A stretch of 64,000 nucleotides of DNA, from assembly GCF_949628215.1 (NCBI RefSeq), contig NC_134311.1:19592582-19656581 (forward strand). The letters are read 5' to 3'. Within the stretch, counting starts at the first letter, position 1. Each line of letters starts with the position of its first letter. Positions 61,719 to 64,000 of the stretch are shown here, in pieces. Below the pieces are notes generated by a model. It did not search any database. It had not been told where the DNA came from and was given only the letters and a program-made list of their open reading frames with translations. The position numbers were made by a program, and so were the translations under genes. The DNA is from Phalacrocorax aristotelis. Lineage: Eukaryota; Chordata; Aves; Suliformes; Phalacrocoracidae.

Positions 61719-62120
61719 GGCTCAGCGGCGCGGAGTGGCGGGGGGAAGGACCGGCGAGGCGGGGATGGCGGGAGGCGGCAGCCGCGGCGGAGGAAGGCAG
61801 CCGCACCAGGTACAGCACCGCCGACCGAGAAGGACTAGGGAGGCGGCGCCGCAGCGCTGTGACGGCGTGCGCGGGGTGGGGCTGGGCCGAGGGCCGGCAC
61901 CCGCCCCTCCTCAGCGGCGGCGGGAAGCCGCGGGCGCTTCCTCCTCCCACCTTCCAGGCGCAGTGCCCAGCGGGGGAGGCGCCGACGGCCCCGCCCCGGA
62001 GCCGGAGGGCTGTTGTCGGTCACGTACGCCTCTGGGGCCGTCGGCACAAGTAAGTAGGTCGGGAGGTGGGACGCGCTGCGCTGCCCGCAGTTTTCAGCGC
62101 TGTTACTTGTGTGACCGCGA
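61200..62120 (-). promoter_or_regulatory. YTHDC2: CpG-rich promoter region and 5' UTR of YTHDC2
   Basis: GC content rises sharply from about 61205 and CpG dinucleotides are dense to about 62100, then drop to the AT-rich background. Exon 1 lies inside. No TATA box was seen upstream of the ATG, in keeping with a broadly used CpG promoter. The transcription start cannot be read from the sequence; the 5' UTR would lie just above 61718. Long open frames on both strands here result from the scarcity of AT-rich stop codons. Confidence 0.75.
61517..61718 (-). CDS. YTHDC2: YTHDC2 coding exon 1 (residues 1-67)
   Basis: Begins ATG TCG CGG with G at -3. It encodes a Pro/Ala/Gly-rich N-terminus followed by the first part of the R3H domain ([29 protein letters not shown]). 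Donor gtgtgc at 61511-61516; phase 1. The GC content is high, as it lies in the CpG-rich promoter region. Confidence 0.95.
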
Positions 62121-64000
62121 AAGCTGAGGAAAGAAACCTGCCTTCCTCAGCTGGGAGAGGTGCCAAAAGCGCTCTCTGATCATGCCTTAAGCACAGTTCA
62201 CGGTGGGGTGGTGCGTGCCCCAAACTGATGTCACCTAAATGCAAAATTGTATTATAAACAGAAGGAACTTTTTTTTTTGTTAGGCTGTTGAAGTGTGTCT
62301 TTGAAACAAGGCACAATTGGTAGCAGTGACTAAAAAACTAGTGCTGACATCTGTCTGTTCATAAATTATGCCATTTAATTGAATGATATTAAATGCAGGT
62401 GAGTAAGATCATCGCAGCCCTCAGCCTCTTCACTATATCGTATTACTTGCCCTCAGTTTTGTAAAATGCAAGTAATTTTTCAAGATGGCAGGACAAGGGG
62501 AAGTTGCTTAGCCATTTAGCATTATGGAGGATTTGTTGCTGTCTTGAGTATTCTTTAGGTTAGTAAATAATCCTTTGGCCAAAATGATAATCTTCTTGCA
62601 GTCCTTTCACTGCAGACTGAGGATATGAAAAAAACCCATCTCTTGGATGTGACACAGGATTAACTGTTGACGGTTGCTACTTTGGATACATCATTCAGTC
62701 AGAAGGAGAATACTCTGAAGAAGAGCAAACTATTTCTCCAGTGTGAACTTAAGTGGAGAGCAAAATAAATAGCAAAAACACACTGACTGATGTAGCTCCC
62801 TGAAAAATATCTCTTGAGATACCTCTCCCAAAGCTGTATACAAAGCCCACTTCAGCATAAATCTGCACTGAGAAGCAGCACTGGAGCTGATAGTTTGCTC
62901 TTTTGTAAGGTTGCTTTTAAAATTTTCAGTTTTTTAATCCGGGTACCTTCCTATACATCTTCAACCAAAGTACTTAATGCTGTTTCCTGTGTACTATGAC
63001 ATTCAATACTGTCATGTTAGAGCACGTTGTATTTCTTATGAAAAATTAAACTCTTTAGCTTAACAAGGTAAGGATTCCTCTTATCTTCCTTAGTATTAAC
63101 AGTAATAAATGAAAGATCATAAATCATTTGAGTCACATCAGAAATCCTTAATTTTGAACCCAGATCTGTTACTAATTCCTGTGTCTTAACAGCATCAACT
63201 TGCCTTCCTACAAAAAAAAAAAAAGCATGTGATTCTGCAGAATGATTCCTCAGGCTCTATTCTGATCTCAGTTTGCAATCTTGCATATACAGCAGCTCAC
63301 AGGGATAATAGCTAGCTGTTCTGTTAAGTCTCATCTATCTAGTTAAGAACACAATGAAGCCTGAATGCATCCTGCATAACAAATTCCTTAATAAATAGCT
63401 CGCTTCTTTTGTTGCTGTGTTGACTCTCCAATGCTATTAAGTGTGAAAAAACAGGAAAGTATAGCCACTCAAATAAAAACGCATGACTCAAAGCACACAG
63501 CAAGGATACACATGGAGAAGGAATCATTTTTATATGCTCCTGCTGGAAAACAAAGCTGCAACCTGAATTCACAGTTAATGGAACTCTGTTGGTAGCATTA
63601 CACTAGAGGTTAACCTGTCTCCAGGAGTTTAAGACAGGAACTCATAAAATATTAGTGAAATAAAGGGAAGCCTTACTCCATGCTGCAACTAGTGCCGTAC
63701 CCTGCTAACTAGTTGATTGCAATCTGCAGTGAGGGTACCTAAAAAAGAGTGAAGACAGAATTGTGCCTTAAGCCCACGCCTTGGGGCAGCTGTGCAAACT
63801 GGTCTCCTGTTCTGGTGAATTGACTTCCAAAAACATAAAAGGTACTGTGGACCACCTTTGAGGTTGCCCTCCAGCTCAGACTGGCCCGTGTGCGGGCCCT
63901 GGGAAGGAGAAGCAGCAACATACTCTCCAGAGCACATGAGATCCAAACATGCCCAGACTACTGTGGCGTAGGACATGCCTCATGGCAGTGTAAAACAGCT
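62121..64000. other. Upstream flank of YTHDC2, nothing recognised
   Basis: AT-rich sequence without recognisable coding or repeat content. The frames at 63339-63572 and 63689-63976 on the minus strand carry no motif I know. In mammals the neighbouring genes on this side are TSSK1B and MCC, but no exon of either is recognised. Confidence 0.5.

Noticed and set aside
61228-61950. 240-codon minus-strand frame in the same region
   Set aside because: It runs against the YTHDC2 frame in a shifted register, through intron 1 and exon 1. Its Gly/Arg/Pro composition reflects GC bias.
61123-62127. 334-codon plus-strand frame, the longest in the window
   Set aside because: It lies across the CpG-rich promoter, exon 1 and exon 2 of YTHDC2 on the other strand. 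It has no domain, is Pro/Arg/Ala-rich as expected of GC-rich chance frames, and overlapping frames of similar length occur on both strands.
1-64000. CRISPR-like arrays, operons, tRNA and rRNA genes
   Set aside because: The only tandem array is the 23-bp minisatellite, which lacks spacers. Coding is spliced and no RNA-gene signature was found. This is vertebrate DNA.

Overview
The window reads as a vertebrate nuclear genome, most likely a bird. It carries one spliced protein-coding gene of about 32 kb, several CR1-type LINEs whose 3' ends match the familiar avian form, and two families of avian-type endogenous-retrovirus (ERV) LTRs. Most open reading frames outside the gene are chance frames or pieces of repeats. 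The species cannot be named from the sequence.

Right half (about 29.8-61.7 kb, minus strand): a complete YTHDC2 gene, encoding the R3H / DEAH-helicase / ankyrin / OB-fold / YTH-domain RNA-binding protein that reads m6A and is needed for meiotic entry. I traced 29 coding exons by hand from the ATG at 61718 to the TGA at 29801-29803. Every exon joins in phase, giving a continuous frame of 4,305 nt (1,434 residues plus stop), close to the 1,430 residues I recall for the human protein. The first exon lies in a GC-rich, CpG-dense promoter region (about 61.2-62.1 kb). The introns carry a solo LTR (51.92-52.98 kb), a decayed LTR of the same family in the opposite orientation (57.63-58.00 kb), a CR1 with an internal 23-bp minisatellite (58.20-58.94 kb) and a young-looking CR1 3' end (59.37-59.92 kb).

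Left half (1-29 kb): the 3' flank of YTHDC2, with no host gene that I recognise. It is largely AT-rich single-copy-looking DNA broken by repeats: a decayed old retroposon-like stretch near 5.5-5.8 kb; a CR1 3' stub at 8.17 kb; a CR1 on the minus strand (10.81-13.46 kb) split by a 566-bp solo LTR with a 5-bp target-site duplication; an internally deleted ERV (14.1-17.2 kb) with 5' LTR, primer-binding site, a short leader ORF and RNase H/integrase remnants; a 4.4-kb CR1 on the plus strand (about 20.4-24.8 kb) retaining both ORF1 and ORF2 in broken frames; and an ERV gag-like fragment inverted against an LTR (26.6-27.9 kb).

Far right (62.1-64 kb): upstream flank of YTHDC2, with nothing recognisable. 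No prokaryotic-type system, CRISPR array, tRNA or rRNA gene was seen. The points most worth checking are the nested LTR-in-CR1 insertion, the nearly identical inverted CR1 pair 48 kb apart, the minisatellite inside a CR1, a GC-AG intron and two substitutions at conserved positions of YTHDC2, and the rearranged ERV pieces.
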